Source: Rubrobacter sp. | GTDB lineage: Bacteria > Actinomycetota > Rubrobacteria > Rubrobacterales > Rubrobacteraceae | Assembly: GCA_013697825.1 (NCBI GenBank) | Contig: JACCWD010000199.1 | Span: 1-54,665 of the forward strand | DNA: 54,665 nucleotides | Reading direction: 5' to 3' | In this document: piece by piece, positions 36,595 to 48,534 of the stretch | Position numbering within the stretch: position 1 is the first letter of the stretch | Layout: each line of letters begins with the position of its first letter | Program-made: the position numbers and the translations under genes | Notes under the pieces: model-generated | Database searches by the model: none | What the model was told of the DNA's origin: nothing | Seen by the model: only the letters and a program-made list of their open reading frames with translations

Positions 36595-37167
36595 ATGCCG
36601 CCGCAACTCGGACAAGGGATAATGAAGGGGATGAGCATCACGCTCAAAAACCTCTTCAAAAACAAGATCACACGCCAGTACCCGGAATATAAACGCAACC
36701 TTCCGGATCGCACGCGAGGCATGCTCACGGTGGACATGGATCGGTGCATCGCGTGCCTCCAGTGCATGCGCATATGCCCGGATCACTGCATCTCCATCGA
36801 GCAAACGAAGCGCGACGCCGACGGATCGGGCAAACCGAAGCCGTACGCGGTTGGCTTCGTCATTGACGACTCGCGGTGCATGTATTGCTCGCTGTGCGTC
36901 GAAGTCTGCCCGGTGAATTGCATTTACCACACCGAGGAATTCGAGGCGCAGGCGTACAATCGCCTCGAACTCGCACGGCAGTTCGGGGAGCGACCCGTTG
37001 ACCCGACCATAGACCCGCGCCCGGAGGTAAAGAAGAAGCCGAAGAAGGCCGCCGCGAAGGGCAAAGCCGAAAAAGGCGATGCCAAAGCGGACGGCGACGC
37101 TCCGAAGAAGTCGCCGAAAAAGGCTCCGGCGAAGGCCGCTAAATCTTCCGAGGGGGACGCGGCTTGA
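36595..37167 (+). CDS. nuoI: NADH-quinone oxidoreductase subunit I with basic tail
   Basis: 190 aa. Two 4Fe-4S motifs: CIACLQCMRICP (Cys 51, 54, 57, 61) and CMYCSLCVEVCP (Cys 95, 98, 101, 105), each with a further Cys. From about residue 145 a Lys/Ala/Pro-rich tail extends 45 residues. Start ATG 36595 has AGGAAAGG upstream; ATG 36622 is an alternative. Its stop overlaps nuoJ (TTGA). Confidence 0.94.
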   Translation: MPPQLGQGIMKGMSITLKNLFKNKITRQYPEYKRNLPDRTRGMLTVDMDRCIACLQCMRICPDHCISIEQTKRDADGSGKPKPYAVGFVIDDSRCMYCSLCVEVCPVNCIYHTEEFEAQAYNRLELARQFGERPVDPTIDPRPEVKKKPKKAAAKGKAEKGDAKADGDAPKKSPKKAPAKAAKSSEGDAA

Positions 37168-37712
37168 CGATAGTATTCGGGTTCCTCGCCGGGATGATGC
37201 TCATCTCGGCGCTCGGGGTCGTGCTTAGCCGGAACGTCGTCCATTCGGCTCTTTTTATGAGTGGTTCTTTCTTCGCCGTCGCGGGGTTCTTCGTGATGCT
37301 TTCGGCGCCCGCGCTCGCGGCGTTTCAGCTTTTGATATATGTGGGCGCGGTGACGGTCGTTATTTTGTTCGGCATCATGTTCACGCAGCAGCCGCAGGTT
37401 CGGAGTTTCTCGACGATCGTGAACAAGCAGGTTTGGGCCGGACTCGCCGTCGCCCTCGGGGTCGGCGGGTTTCTTTCGTACATCCTCGCCACCGAGGATT
37501 GGGGGGCGACGGAGGCCGGGCAGGGAACTCGCGACGTCGCGGCTTTCGGGGAGTATCTCCTCGGGGTCGGGCCGGGTTCGGAGATTTTTGCGATGCTTTT
37601 CCAGCTTGTGGCGATCCTCTTGTTCGTCGCCGTCATTGCCGCTATAGTCATCAGCCGCCGTAAGGACACCGACGTGGAGAGCGCGAGCGACGTGAGGGAG
37701 GTGGGGGAATAA
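37164..37712 (+). CDS. nuoJ: NADH-quinone oxidoreductase subunit J
   Basis: 182 aa from TTG 37164, five membrane helices. GVVLSRNVVHSALFMSGSFFAVAGFFVMLSAPALAAFQLLIYVGAVTVVILFGIM is the conserved core. Overlaps nuoI (4 nt) and nuoK (1 nt). Confidence 0.92.
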   Translation: MTIVFGFLAGMMLISALGVVLSRNVVHSALFMSGSFFAVAGFFVMLSAPALAAFQLLIYVGAVTVVILFGIMFTQQPQVRSFSTIVNKQVWAGLAVALGVGGFLSYILATEDWGATEAGQGTRDVAAFGEYLLGVGPGSEIFAMLFQLVAILLFVAVIAAIVISRRKDTDVESASDVREVGE

Positions 37713-38062
37713 TGCCGGGGCCGATTCAGCCGATCATAGACACCATAAACCAGCAAATCCCCCTCGAAGGCTTTCTCATCGTCGCGGCGGTGATGTTCGC
37801 CATCGGGGCGTGGGGCGCGGTCATCCGCCGCAACGCCGTCGTCGTGTTCATGTGCGTGGAGATCATGATAAACGCCGTGAACCTCACGCTCGTCGCCTTC
37901 GCGGACTTTCTGCCGAGCGCGGCGGGGCTCGGCGCGAGCTATGCGGCTCTCATCATCGCTATAGCCGCTGCCGAGGTGGCGGTCGGGCTTGCGATCGTGC
38001 TCGCTATTTTCCGTTCGCGGCGGACTGTGAACATTGATGAAGTCAATTCCATGAGGGGCTAG
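37712..38062 (+). CDS. nuoK: NADH-quinone oxidoreductase subunit K
   Basis: 116 aa with three membrane helices. RRNAVVVFMCVEIMINAVNLTLVAF contains the conserved glutamate of the proton-path helix. About 15 residues longer than the E. coli subunit at the N-terminus. Confidence 0.93.
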   Translation: MPGPIQPIIDTINQQIPLEGFLIVAAVMFAIGAWGAVIRRNAVVVFMCVEIMINAVNLTLVAFADFLPSAAGLGASYAALIIAIAAAEVAVGLAIVLAIFRSRRTVNIDEVNSMRG

Positions 38063-38078
38063 AAAGGATGGCCGTTTA

Positions 38079-40057
<1,979 letters not shown>

Positions 40058-40061
<4 letters not shown>

Positions 40062-41515
40062 TCACGACCATAACCATCTTCATCCCGCTCCTCGGAGCGA
40101 TTTTGATTTCCCTCCTTCGCGGAGATGAACGAACCACCCGATATGCCGCCCTCGGCATCGCGGCGGTGCCGCTCCTCCTTGCAACGTACATATACTTCGC
40201 GCACGGAGGGAACCTCTCGGGGGCGGCGAACCTTTCTCAAGACCTCACGTGGATCGCCCCGCTCGACATCGGATACCGAGTCGGCCTCGACGGCCTCGGC
40301 TTCGGCATGTTCTTTTTGACGGCTCTTTTGACGCTCATCGCGGTCGTCGCCTCATGGGACATCCGCGAAAGGCTCTCGACGTACTTCGCGCTTCTCTTCG
40401 TCGCGCAGACCGGTATGCTCGGGGTCTTCGCCTCGAACGACCTCGTCCTTTTCTATATCTTCTTCGAGCTCACGCTCATCCCGATGTACCTCCTCGTCGG
40501 GATATGGGGCGACGAGAATCGCCGTCCCGCCGCGATAAAGTTCTTTATATACACGTTCCTCGGAAGCACGGCGATGCTCGCGGGCTTCCTCGCGCTCGGG
40601 GTTCTCGGGGGGACTTTCTCGATACCGGAATTGCAAGGCGGCGGGGGTCTCGGCACGACGGCGCAAATCGCTATCGCCGCCCCGATCCTCTTCGGGCTTC
40701 TCGTGAAGGTTCCGGCGGTTCCGCTCCATAACTGGCTCCTCGACGTGTACGTTTCGAGTCCCATTTCGACGAACGTGGTTTTGTCGGGGATCATGCCGAA
40801 GCTCGGGACGTTCGGAATTATTTCCATCGCGATACCGCTTCTTCCGGCGGGTGTCGCGCCGTTCCTCCCGTGGATCGCCGCGCTCGGCGTCGTGAACATT
40901 ATTTACGGAGCGTTCGTGGCCTTCCTCCAGCCGGATTTGAAAGCCCTCATCGCGTACTCGTCCATCGGGACGCTCGGATTCATCCTCGTGGGAGCGGCCG
41001 CGACGAACGCGGTCGGGTACAACGGGGCGGTGCTTCAGCAAGTTACGCACGGCATATATTCGGCGATGCTCTTCGTCATCGTCGGGATCATCGCGGCGAA
41101 GACCGGAACGAGGCAAATCGCCGAACTCGGCGGGCTGGCGGCTCGGATGCCGTGGGCGACGGGTTTCCTCGCGCTCGGGGCGATGGCGGCTATGGGATTG
41201 CCGTTCCTCGCGGTGTTCGCTTCGGAGTTCATGAGCATCATGGGCGGGTACGAGGCGTTCCCGGTTCAAGGCGCATTGGCCGCGCTCGGAATCATACTCT
41301 CGGCGATGTATTTCCTTTATATGCTTGCTCGGGTGATGTTCGGGCCGATAACGAACCCGGCTTATGAGAGCATCACGGACGCAAACCCGGTCGAGATGGC
41401 GGCCATAACGCCGCTCGCCGCTCTTTTGTTGATACTCGGAATATTCCCGGCGCTTCTCATCGGGATTCAGCGTCCGGCGGTCGAAGCGGTTTTGGCCGCG
41501 ATTGGAGGAGGATAG
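40058..41515 (+). CDS. nuoM: NADH-quinone oxidoreductase subunit M
   Basis: 485 aa. Antiporter-like subunit; VPLHNWLLDVYVSSPISTNVVLSGIMPKLG and FYIFFELTLIPMYLLVGIWG are landmarks. The usual HTWLPDAH-type loop reads HNWLLDVY, with Leu in place of Pro. Overlaps nuoL by 4 nt. Confidence 0.93.
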
Positions 41516-41518
41516 GCG

Positions 41519-42958
41519 ATGCCCGTAACTGGAGAAGCGATAGTCGGCCTTTTACCGGAGATCATCGCGACCGTCTTCCTCTTCGTCGTCCTCCTCGGCG
41601 GGGTGTTCGCCGGGGAGAGAAATTCGGGACTCGTCGGCGCCCTCGCCACCCTCGGCGCTTTGGCGACCTTCGCGAGCGCCGCCGTCCTCCTCGCCGTCGG
41701 CTTCGAGGGAACTTTCTTCGGAGACTCGTATGCGGTGGATAACTTCTCCCTCTTCTTTAAATTGATCGTGAGCGGGACGGCGTTCTTCACCGTGATCGCC
41801 GCGACACGGTGGGCCGGAACCACGGGCGACGCGCCGGAATATATGACGCTCATACTCTCGGTCGTCGTCGGGGCGATGCTCCTCGCTTCGATGCGCGATT
41901 TGTTCGGGCTTTTCCTCGCGCTCGAGATCGCGACGATCCCCTCGTACGCGATGGTCGCCTTCGACCGGAGCCGCCGCGAGAGCGCGGAGGGCGGCATGAA
42001 GTACCTCGTCACCGGGGTCATCGCGTCGTCCGTGCTTCTTTACGGCCTCGTCCTCATATATGGCGTGACGGGTTCGGCGAACCTCACGCAAGTGGCGGAG
42101 GCGTTCTCCGGCGAACTCACGCCCGTCGGACTCGTCGGCATCGGGCTAATGTTGAGTGGGTTCGCGTTCAAACTGTCGGCGGCTCCGTTCCATTTCTGGA
42201 CGCCGGACGCTTATCAAGGAGCGCCGACGAGCGCGGCGGCTTTCCTTTCCGTCGCTCCGAAGGCCGCGACGTTCGCGGTGCTTCTCCGCATCCTCGTGGA
42301 AGGTCTTCCGGGGGCGACTACGACGTGGGCTTCCATTCTCGCGGTCATCGCCATCATCACGATGTTTGTCGGGAACCTCTCCGCGCTCCGGCAACGAAAT
42401 GTCCGCCGGATGCTCGCGTTCAGTTCGGTGGCCCATTCCGGGTACATCCTCGTCGCCTTCGCCGCGATTCAGGGAGGCGGGCAACAAACGGGCATACAAG
42501 CCGTCCTCATTTATTCGGCGGCGTATGCGGTCATGAACCTCGGGGCGTTCTTCGCGATCGACCTCGTCGGCGAGGACGCGAAGAGCTTTAACGGGCTTTT
42601 CAAAACGCAGCCCGCGCTCGCGTTATGTATGGGGGTTTTCATGGCCGCGCTTGTCGGGATACCGCCTTTCTCGGGGTTCTTCGGGAAGGCGTGGGTGATC
42701 CTCGCGGGGGCGCAGTCGGGTTCGATCCTCGTGTACGCCGCCGTCGGCGCGCTCGTCATAAACAGCGTCATCTCGCTTCCGTATTATTTCGGGATCGTGC
42801 GGAACATGTTCCTCGAAGAACCCGTCTCCGGCGGGGTGGCTCGGAAGGACGATGGCGGCGTGAGGTTTTCGGTATACGCGCTCGCGATACTTACGACCGT
42901 CTTCATACTCTTCTTCGGGCTTCTCGTGACGTTGACCGGGGCTTCCGGGCTGCTGTAA
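41519..42958 (+). CDS. nuoN: NADH-quinone oxidoreductase subunit N
   Basis: 479 aa. Third antiporter-like subunit; LFGLFLALEIATIPSYAMVAFDR, APFHFWTPDAYQGAPTSAAAFLSVAPKAA and RRMLAFSSVAHSGYILV are characteristic. Last gene of the nuo operon, 3 nt after nuoM. Confidence 0.94.
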   Translation: MPVTGEAIVGLLPEIIATVFLFVVLLGGVFAGERNSGLVGALATLGALATFASAAVLLAVGFEGTFFGDSYAVDNFSLFFKLIVSGTAFFTVIAATRWAGTTGDAPEYMTLILSVVVGAMLLASMRDLFGLFLALEIATIPSYAMVAFDRSRRESAEGGMKYLVTGVIASSVLLYGLVLIYGVTGSANLTQVAEAFSGELTPVGLVGIGLMLSGFAFKLSAAPFHFWTPDAYQGAPTSAAAFLSVAPKAATFAVLLRILVEGLPGATTTWASILAVIAIITMFVGNLSALRQRNVRRMLAFSSVAHSGYILVAFAAIQGGGQQTGIQAVLIYSAAYAVMNLGAFFAIDLVGEDAKSFNGLFKTQPALALCMGVFMAALVGIPPFSGFFGKAWVILAGAQSGSILVYAAVGALVINSVISLPYYFGIVRNMFLEEPVSGGVARKDDGGVRFSVYALAILTTVFILFFGLLVTLTGASGLL

Positions 42959-42968
42959 GCTGGTGGCT

Positions 42969-44075
42969 ATGCAAGCGATCATTCTCGTTGGGGGACTCGG
43001 TACGCGGCTGAGGCCGATCACGTACGACATTCCGAAGGCGCTCGTCCCGATCCGGAACAAGCCGTTTATGGGGTATACGATAGATTTTTTGCGGGAGGCG
43101 GGGATCGAGGGCGCGATTCTCTCCCTCGGGTATTTGCCGGATCAAATCCAGGATTACATCGGCGGGCGAGACGACCTCGACGGTTTCACGGTGGATTACG
43201 CGGTCGAGGACAATCCCCTCGGGACGGCGGGTGGGATAAAGAACGCCGAGCGGTTTTTGAGGGGCGACGGCCCCATCGTGGTTCTCAACGGCGATGTTTT
43301 GACCGGGATGAATTTGCGCTCGGCGATCGAGAGGCACGAGGCTTCGGACGCTTTGGCGACGATCTCGCTCACGAGCGTCGAAGACCCGACGGCGTACGGT
43401 CTCGTCGAGGTGGATCACGACATGATGGTTCGACGCTTCGTGGAGAAGCCGAGCCTCGACGAGGTCACGACGAACCTCATAAACGCTGGGGTTTACGTGA
43501 TCGAGCGCGAAGTCCTCGACATGATCCCCGAGGGGCGCGAAGTCTCCATCGAGCGCGAGGTCTTCCCCCGGCTCCAAGCTCGGAACCGCCTTTTCGCGCA
43601 CGTTTCGAGTTCGTATTGGCGCGACATCGGGACACCGAGGAGTTATCTCGCGGCCTCGCAGGACATACTCTCGGGCGCGGTCGGCCTCGACGGGAATTTC
43701 AAGTACATGGATGTGGACGACTCGACGAGCATCGAGAAGAACGTGAGGATATTGCCGCCCGTCTCGATCTCGCCGGGGTGTGAGATCGGGCAACTCGCCA
43801 CCGTCGGCGGGCGCGTCTCACTCGGACTCGGCTGCAAAATAGGCGACGGCGCGGTGGTCGAAGGGAGCATACTCCTCGACGGCGCGGTGGTCGAGGCCGG
43901 GGCGGTCGTGCGAGGCTCCATCGTCGGCCCCGGAGCGAGGGTCGGCCAAAACGCCATCGTGCGCGGGCTTTCGGTGATCGGGGCGAGGAGCGTCGTGGGG
44001 GAGGGGAACGTACTCGATCAGGGAATCCGCATAAACCCCGGCGTCGTGCTCCAGCCGCGAAGCGTGAGTTTTTGA
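42969..44075 (+). CDS. Sugar nucleotidyltransferase (mannose-1-phosphate guanylyltransferase-like)
   Basis: 368 aa from ATG 42969 (GTG 42963 possible). MQAIILVGGLGTRLRPITYDIPKALVPI contains the nucleotide-binding signature and the catalytic Lys of the PKAL motif. GDVLTGMN is the metal-binding segment, and EKPSLDE the next conserved loop. The C-terminal 120 residues are a left-handed beta-helix of hexapeptide-like repeats. It probably makes GDP-mannose; glucose-1-phosphate transferases cannot be excluded. Only 10 nt after nuoN, though functionally unrelated. Confidence 0.82.
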   Translation: MQAIILVGGLGTRLRPITYDIPKALVPIRNKPFMGYTIDFLREAGIEGAILSLGYLPDQIQDYIGGRDDLDGFTVDYAVEDNPLGTAGGIKNAERFLRGDGPIVVLNGDVLTGMNLRSAIERHEASDALATISLTSVEDPTAYGLVEVDHDMMVRRFVEKPSLDEVTTNLINAGVYVIEREVLDMIPEGREVSIEREVFPRLQARNRLFAHVSSSYWRDIGTPRSYLAASQDILSGAVGLDGNFKYMDVDDSTSIEKNVRILPPVSISPGCEIGQLATVGGRVSLGLGCKIGDGAVVEGSILLDGAVVEAGAVVRGSIVGPGARVGQNAIVRGLSVIGARSVVGEGNVLDQGIRINPGVVLQPRSVSF

Positions 44076-44098
44076 GCGTTCCGGCTTTGCCGAAACGC
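44076..44098 (+). terminator. Hairpin right after the nucleotidyltransferase stop
   Basis: GCGTTCCGGC, loop TTT, GCCGAAACGC: a 10-bp stem with one mismatch, starting on the base after the stop codon. No clean T-tract; the arm of element F follows. Confidence 0.45.
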
Positions 44099-44270
44099 GG
44101 CTTCAGGCTTCAGGTTTCAGGCATCAGGTTTTTACTTCGTTTCGCTTGCGCGGGTTTCATCGTTTGCGCGTGAGGTCGCTCCACCCGACGGCAGCGAGGG
44201 GCCGGTCGGCGAACGCGGCTCCTCCGGGGGGTATTTCCCGAAACCTGAAACCTGATGCCTGAAACCTAAA
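44099..44270. repeat. Heptamer inverted-repeat element F
   Basis: The 5' arm (44099-44133) has units GGCTTCA, GGCTTCA, GGTTTCA, GGCATCA then a T-run. The 3' arm (44239-44270) is the complement of AGGTTTC, AGGCATC, AGGTTTC, AGGTTTC. The ~105-bp loop contains no ORF of note. It fills the gap before comF. Confidence 0.85.
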
Positions 44271-44331
44271 AAGAAACTCTCCTCGCCGGAGCGAAGCGAT
44301 CCCCTTCCCTCCCGCCGATGGCCGGAGTATC

Positions 44332-45054
44332 ATGGCCTCGGTGGTTCGGTGGATTTCGGAGGATCGTTTGTCGAGCGAATCGTATCTTTCCGCACTCGCG
44401 GATCTTTTTTATCCGCAGTTTTGCGTGGGATGTGAACGTCGGGCTTCCGACGTTCTTTGCCGTTCGTGCTTCGATAATTTGCCGCATGTCGGCTCTCCGA
44501 GGTGTTCGCGGTGCGGCCATCCCACGGCTTTCGAGGCGTTCGTGTGCGACGAGTGCAAAGACGTGGACTTCGGCTTCGAGTCGGCCCGCGCTCCGCTTCG
44601 TTATGAAGGGGTCGGGAAGGAGATAGTCCGCGTCCTCAAATACCGGGGATACTTCCCGGTCGTCGAAAAACTCATGGCTCCGCTCATAGTTTCGATGCTC
44701 GACGAGAGAGAATTCGACCACGTCGTTCCGGTGCCGATGCATTCGAGTCGGCGGAGGAGGCGGGGGTTCAATCAGGCGGAGGTTGTGGCGCGGAGTGTTT
44801 CACGGAAGATAAATGCGCCTTTATCGGATACACTGGAAGTTGTGCGAAGGACGCGGGATCAGGTCGAGTTGACCGCCGCCGGGAGGCGGGATAACGTGCG
44901 GGGCGCATTCCAATCCACAAGCCGAATCCGGGGAAAGATCCTCCTCGTGGACGACGTCTTCACCACAGGCTCCACGATGAGCGAGTGCGCCAAAGCCCTC
45001 ACCTTCGCCGGGGCTTCGGAGGTACATGCGACCAGTTTCTGCAGAACATGTTGA
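44332..45054 (+). CDS. comF: ComF-family phosphoribosyltransferase-like protein
   Basis: 240 aa. N-terminal zinc-finger region (FCVGCERRASDVLCRSCFDNLPH, CSRCGHP, CDECKD) and the C-terminal PRTase fold with LLVDDVFTTGSTMSECAKAL. RRRRRGFNQAEVVARSVS is the conserved middle motif. ComF works in DNA uptake in competent bacteria, but the family is also widespread in non-competent ones. It is followed by element G. Confidence 0.9.
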   Translation: MASVVRWISEDRLSSESYLSALADLFYPQFCVGCERRASDVLCRSCFDNLPHVGSPRCSRCGHPTAFEAFVCDECKDVDFGFESARAPLRYEGVGKEIVRVLKYRGYFPVVEKLMAPLIVSMLDEREFDHVVPVPMHSSRRRRRGFNQAEVVARSVSRKINAPLSDTLEVVRRTRDQVELTAAGRRDNVRGAFQSTSRIRGKILLVDDVFTTGSTMSECAKALTFAGASEVHATSFCRTC

Positions 45055-45058
45055 GTGG

Positions 45059-45232
45059 AGGTTTCAGGCATCGGGTTTCAGGCATCAGGAAAACCATGTC
45101 GGGCAGAGCGATTGCGAAGCGACATGCCGCCTGTCCGGGGGCATGGCTCCGCGCCGCCCGAGGAGGCGAAGCGGAGCCTCGGATGCGCCCGCGCCACCAC
45201 TACCTGAAACCTGAAGCCTGAAACCTGAAGCC
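45059..45232. repeat. Heptamer inverted-repeat element G
   Basis: The 5' arm (45059-45090) alternates AGGTTTC, AGGCATC, GGGTTTC, AGGCATC. The 3' arm (45202-45232) is the complement of alternating GGCTTCA and GGTTTCA units. The ~112-bp loop includes a GCCTCCGCTTCGCCTCC-like short palindrome and a GGATGCGCC also found in element H. Confidence 0.85.
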
Positions 45233-45253
45233 AGCCGACTGAAAGGAGGCCAC

Positions 45254-45820
45254 ATGCACATCGCGGTCAAGGGGAGGAACATGTCGGTGACGGAGGCGCT
45301 CGAACGGTACGCCCTCGAAAAGGTCGAGCGGGTCTCGAAGTTCTTCGACGACGGAAACAGCGACTCCCGCGCCGAGGTCGAACTCATCCACGAGCGGAAC
45401 AAATCCATACCGACCCCCGAGGTCGCCGAGGCGACGATGTTTATAAACGGGACGGTTCTCAAAGCCCGCGAAGCCTCCGAGGACATGTATGCCTCGATCG
45501 ACCGGATGAGCGACAAATTGGAGCGGCAGGTGAAGAAGTACCGCGGTCGGCAAGTGGATCGCTGGCACGGGCAGAAAGGCAAGGAGGAAGCCGTCGAGCC
45601 GGAGCCGTTCATCGTGGCGGAGGAGGCGGACGACATCGAGGCGAAGATCGTGCGTACGAAGCAGTTCCAGATGAAGCCGATGAACGCCGAAGAGGCCGTT
45701 TTGCAAATGGAGCTTCTCGACCATGACTTCTTCGTGTTCACGAGCGCGGATACCACCGACATAAACGTGGTGTACCGTCGCCGGGACGGAAACTACGGGC
45801 TTATAGAACCCGCCCGCTGA
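45254..45820 (+). CDS. hpf: Ribosome hibernation-promoting factor, long form
   Basis: 188 aa, the long HPF type. The N-terminal domain (VKGRNMSVTEALERYALEKVERVSKFF) binds the 30S A/P sites. The C-terminal domain (IVRTKQFQMKPMNAEEAVLQMELLDHDFFVFTSADTTDINVVYRRRDGNYGLIEP) dimerises 70S ribosomes into 100S particles. AAGGAGG precedes ATG 45254. Its neighbour secA is the usual one in Gram-positive bacteria. Confidence 0.95.
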   Translation: MHIAVKGRNMSVTEALERYALEKVERVSKFFDDGNSDSRAEVELIHERNKSIPTPEVAEATMFINGTVLKAREASEDMYASIDRMSDKLERQVKKYRGRQVDRWHGQKGKEEAVEPEPFIVAEEADDIEAKIVRTKQFQMKPMNAEEAVLQMELLDHDFFVFTSADTTDINVVYRRRDGNYGLIEPAR

Positions 45821-45846
45821 TACCCCGATCCACGCGGTTGTATAAT
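45817..45846 (+). promoter_or_regulatory. Sigma70-type promoter of secA
   Basis: CTGATA (45817-45822, over the hpf stop), 18-nt spacer, then a perfect TATAAT at 45841-45846. It leaves a 5' UTR of about 60 nt before secA. Confidence 0.6.
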
Positions 45847-45915
45847 AACGAGCCGACGATCCGCGAGGGTCGCGGCGAAGTTTCCTAATATACACAACGC
45901 GAGGTATATCCAGTT

Positions 45916-48534
45916 TTGGCTAATTTGCTGACGAAAATCCTGAAGATGGGCGAGGGTCGCAAAATAAAGGCTCTCCAACGAAGCGTCGAGGAGGTCTCGG
46001 CTCTCGCCCCTCAAATGCGGGAACTCTCCGACGATGGTTTGCGCGCGAAGACCGACGAGTTCCGGGGTCGCATCGAGAACGGCGAAACCCTCGACGGCAT
46101 CATGCGCGAAGCCTTCGCCGTCGTGCGCGAGGCCGCGTGGCGCACGCTCGGGGAGCGGCGCGTTCTCGACGACGGAACCGAGTGGATGTATCCATTCGAC
46201 GTTCAGGTTATGGGCGGCATCGTCCTCCATCAAGGCAAGATCGCCGAGATGAGAACCGGCGAAGGGAAGACCCTCGTCTCCACCATGCCCGTGTATTTGA
46301 ACGCTTTGTCGGGCAAAGGTGTCCACGTCGTCACCGTCAACGACTATCTCGCCCGCCGCGACTCGGAGTGGATGGGGCAGATTTACGAGTTCCTCGGGCT
46401 CGAGATCGGGCTGATTCAAGACGGCATGAGCTTCGACGACCGGAAGATCGCCTACGACGCGGACATCACATACGGCACGAACTCGCAGTTCGGCTTCGAC
46501 TATCTCCGCGACAATATCGCGACGAACGTGAACCAGCTCGTTCAAAAGGAACTCAATTACGCCATCGTGGACGAGGTTGACTCGATCCTCGTCGACGAGG
46601 CGCGGACCCCGCTCATCATCTCCGGCATGCCCGAGAGCGCGGCGGACACATACTATTCGTTCGCCCGCGTCGTCCCGAGCCTCGTCGAGGGCGAGGACTA
46701 CGAGGTGGACGAGAAGAAGCGGCAAGTCGCCCCGACCGAGTCGGGCGTCGAGAAGGTCGAGAAGTCGCTCGGCGTCGAGAATTTGTATGACGATGTGAAC
46801 ACGAACCTCGTCAACCATCTCAATCAGGCGCTTCGGGCGCACGCGCTCTTCCACAATGACAACGAGTACATCGTGCGCGATGGGCAGGTTTACATCGTGG
46901 ACGAGTTCACGGGGCGTGTTCTCGAAGGGCGGCGGTATTCCGAGGGGCTTCATCAGGCGATCGAGGCAAAGGAAGGCGTGGAGATTCGGGAGGAGAATCA
47001 GACCGTCGCGACGGTGACGATCCAGAACTTCTTCCGCCAGTACGACAAGCTCGCGGGGATGACGGGTACGGCGGCGACCGAGGCCGACGAGTTCATGCAC
47101 ACGTACGAGATGGAGGTCGTCTCCATCCCGACGCACAAGGACATGATCCGGATAGACAACGACGACCTCGTATATAAACATTGGAAGGCGAAATACAACG
47201 CTGTCGTGGACGACATCGAGGAGAGGAACAAAGCCGGGCAGCCCGTCCTCGTCGGAACCGTCTCCGTCGAGGTCTCCGAGCTTCTCGGGACGATGCTGAA
47301 AAGGCGGGGCATCCGGCACAACATCCTCAACGCCAAACAGCACGAGCGCGAGGCGGAGGTCATCATCGAGGCCGGAGAGAAAGGCTCGGTGACCATCGCC
47401 ACGAACATGGCCGGGCGAGGCACGGACATCAAGCTCGGGCCGGGCGTGGCGGAACTCGGCGGATTGTACGTCCTCGGGACGGAGAGGCATGAGTCGCGGC
47501 GGATAGACAATCAGTTGCGAGGGCGTTCGGGGCGGCAGGGAGACCCCGGCGAGTCTCGTTTTTATCTCTCGTTCGAGGACGATCTCCTCCGGCTCTTCGG
47601 TGGTGAGAGGATGCAAAACATCATTGACCGGATCGGTTTGGAGGACGAGGACGCGATCGAGGCGGGTATGATCTCCGGCTCGGTGCGCCGTTCGCAAGAA
47701 CAAGTCGAGAGCCGGAACTTCCAGATCCGGAAGAAGATCCTCGAATACGACGATGTCCTCAACAAGCAGCGCGAGGTCATATATTCCATCCGGCGCGACA
47801 TCCTCATGGGCGAGAACGTGGACACCCTCGGATACGTCGAGGACGCGCTCACCGAGGTCGTCTCGCGATACGCCTCGGACAACGTGTACCCGGAGGACTG
47901 GGATCTCGACACGCTCGGCGCGGAACTAAACCGACTTTATCCTTCACAGGTGGATCTCAAATCCCTCGATATCGAAAAGCAGTCGAGCGAGGACATCCGC
48001 GAGATGGTTCTCGCCGACGCCCGCGAGCGCCTCGAAGACCGGAAGCGCGAGTGGGAAGAGCGAACCGGGGAGCTTAAGAAGCGCGGCCTCGCCCGCACCG
48101 ACGGCGCCGACGACTTCGCGGTCGCCGAGAGGCACACGCTTCTCTCCGTCGTGGATTCGCGGTGGCGCGAGCATCTTTACGAGATGGATTATTTGCGCGA
48201 GGGGATCGGGTGGCGCGGCCTCGGGCAGCGCGACCCGCTCGTCGAATACAAGCGCGAGGGCTTCGACATGTTCGTGGAGATGGAGCAAGGTCTCAAGGAA
48301 GACTACATCACGTACATTTACCGCATCGAGAACCTCGTGCTTCCCGAGGAGCCGGAGATCGAGAACCTCTCGTACAGCGGGGGCGGCGAGGAGCCAAGCC
48401 CCGAGCCGAAAGTCCCTCGGAGGAACGCCGAGAACAAGGTTCGCCCGAACGACCCGTGCCCGTGCGGGAGCGGCAAGAAATTCAAGAAGTGCCACGGCCG
48501 CACCGACGGCCGCCCGGCGGCTCAGGCCGGATAG
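45916..48534 (+). CDS. secA: Preprotein translocase subunit SecA
   Basis: 872 aa from TTG 45916 (GAGG 11 nt upstream). The DEAD motor has MRTGEGKTLVSTM (Walker A), YGTNSQFGFDYLRDN and VDEVDSILVDEARTPL. The C-terminal SEC-C zinc motif PCPCGSGKKFKKCHG is intact. It drives post-translational export through SecYEG. Its stop overlaps prfB by one base. Confidence 0.97.
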   Translation: MANLLTKILKMGEGRKIKALQRSVEEVSALAPQMRELSDDGLRAKTDEFRGRIENGETLDGIMREAFAVVREAAWRTLGERRVLDDGTEWMYPFDVQVMGGIVLHQGKIAEMRTGEGKTLVSTMPVYLNALSGKGVHVVTVNDYLARRDSEWMGQIYEFLGLEIGLIQDGMSFDDRKIAYDADITYGTNSQFGFDYLRDNIATNVNQLVQKELNYAIVDEVDSILVDEARTPLIISGMPESAADTYYSFARVVPSLVEGEDYEVDEKKRQVAPTESGVEKVEKSLGVENLYDDVNTNLVNHLNQALRAHALFHNDNEYIVRDGQVYIVDEFTGRVLEGRRYSEGLHQAIEAKEGVEIREENQTVATVTIQNFFRQYDKLAGMTGTAATEADEFMHTYEMEVVSIPTHKDMIRIDNDDLVYKHWKAKYNAVVDDIEERNKAGQPVLVGTVSVEVSELLGTMLKRRGIRHNILNAKQHEREAEVIIEAGEKGSVTIATNMAGRGTDIKLGPGVAELGGLYVLGTERHESRRIDNQLRGRSGRQGDPGESRFYLSFEDDLLRLFGGERMQNIIDRIGLEDEDAIEAGMISGSVRRSQEQVESRNFQIRKKILEYDDVLNKQREVIYSIRRDILMGENVDTLGYVEDALTEVVSRYASDNVYPEDWDLDTLGAELNRLYPSQVDLKSLDIEKQSSEDIREMVLADARERLEDRKREWEERTGELKKRGLARTDGADDFAVAERHTLLSVVDSRWREHLYEMDYLREGIGWRGLGQRDPLVEYKREGFDMFVEMEQGLKEDYITYIYRIENLVLPEEPEIENLSYSGGGEEPSPEPKVPRRNAENKVRPNDPCPCGSGKKFKKCHGRTDGRPAAQAG

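Noticed and set aside
44099-45232. CRISPR array in the repeated GGTTTCA regions
   Set aside because: Units are 7 bp without spacers and form inverted arms; there are no cas genes.
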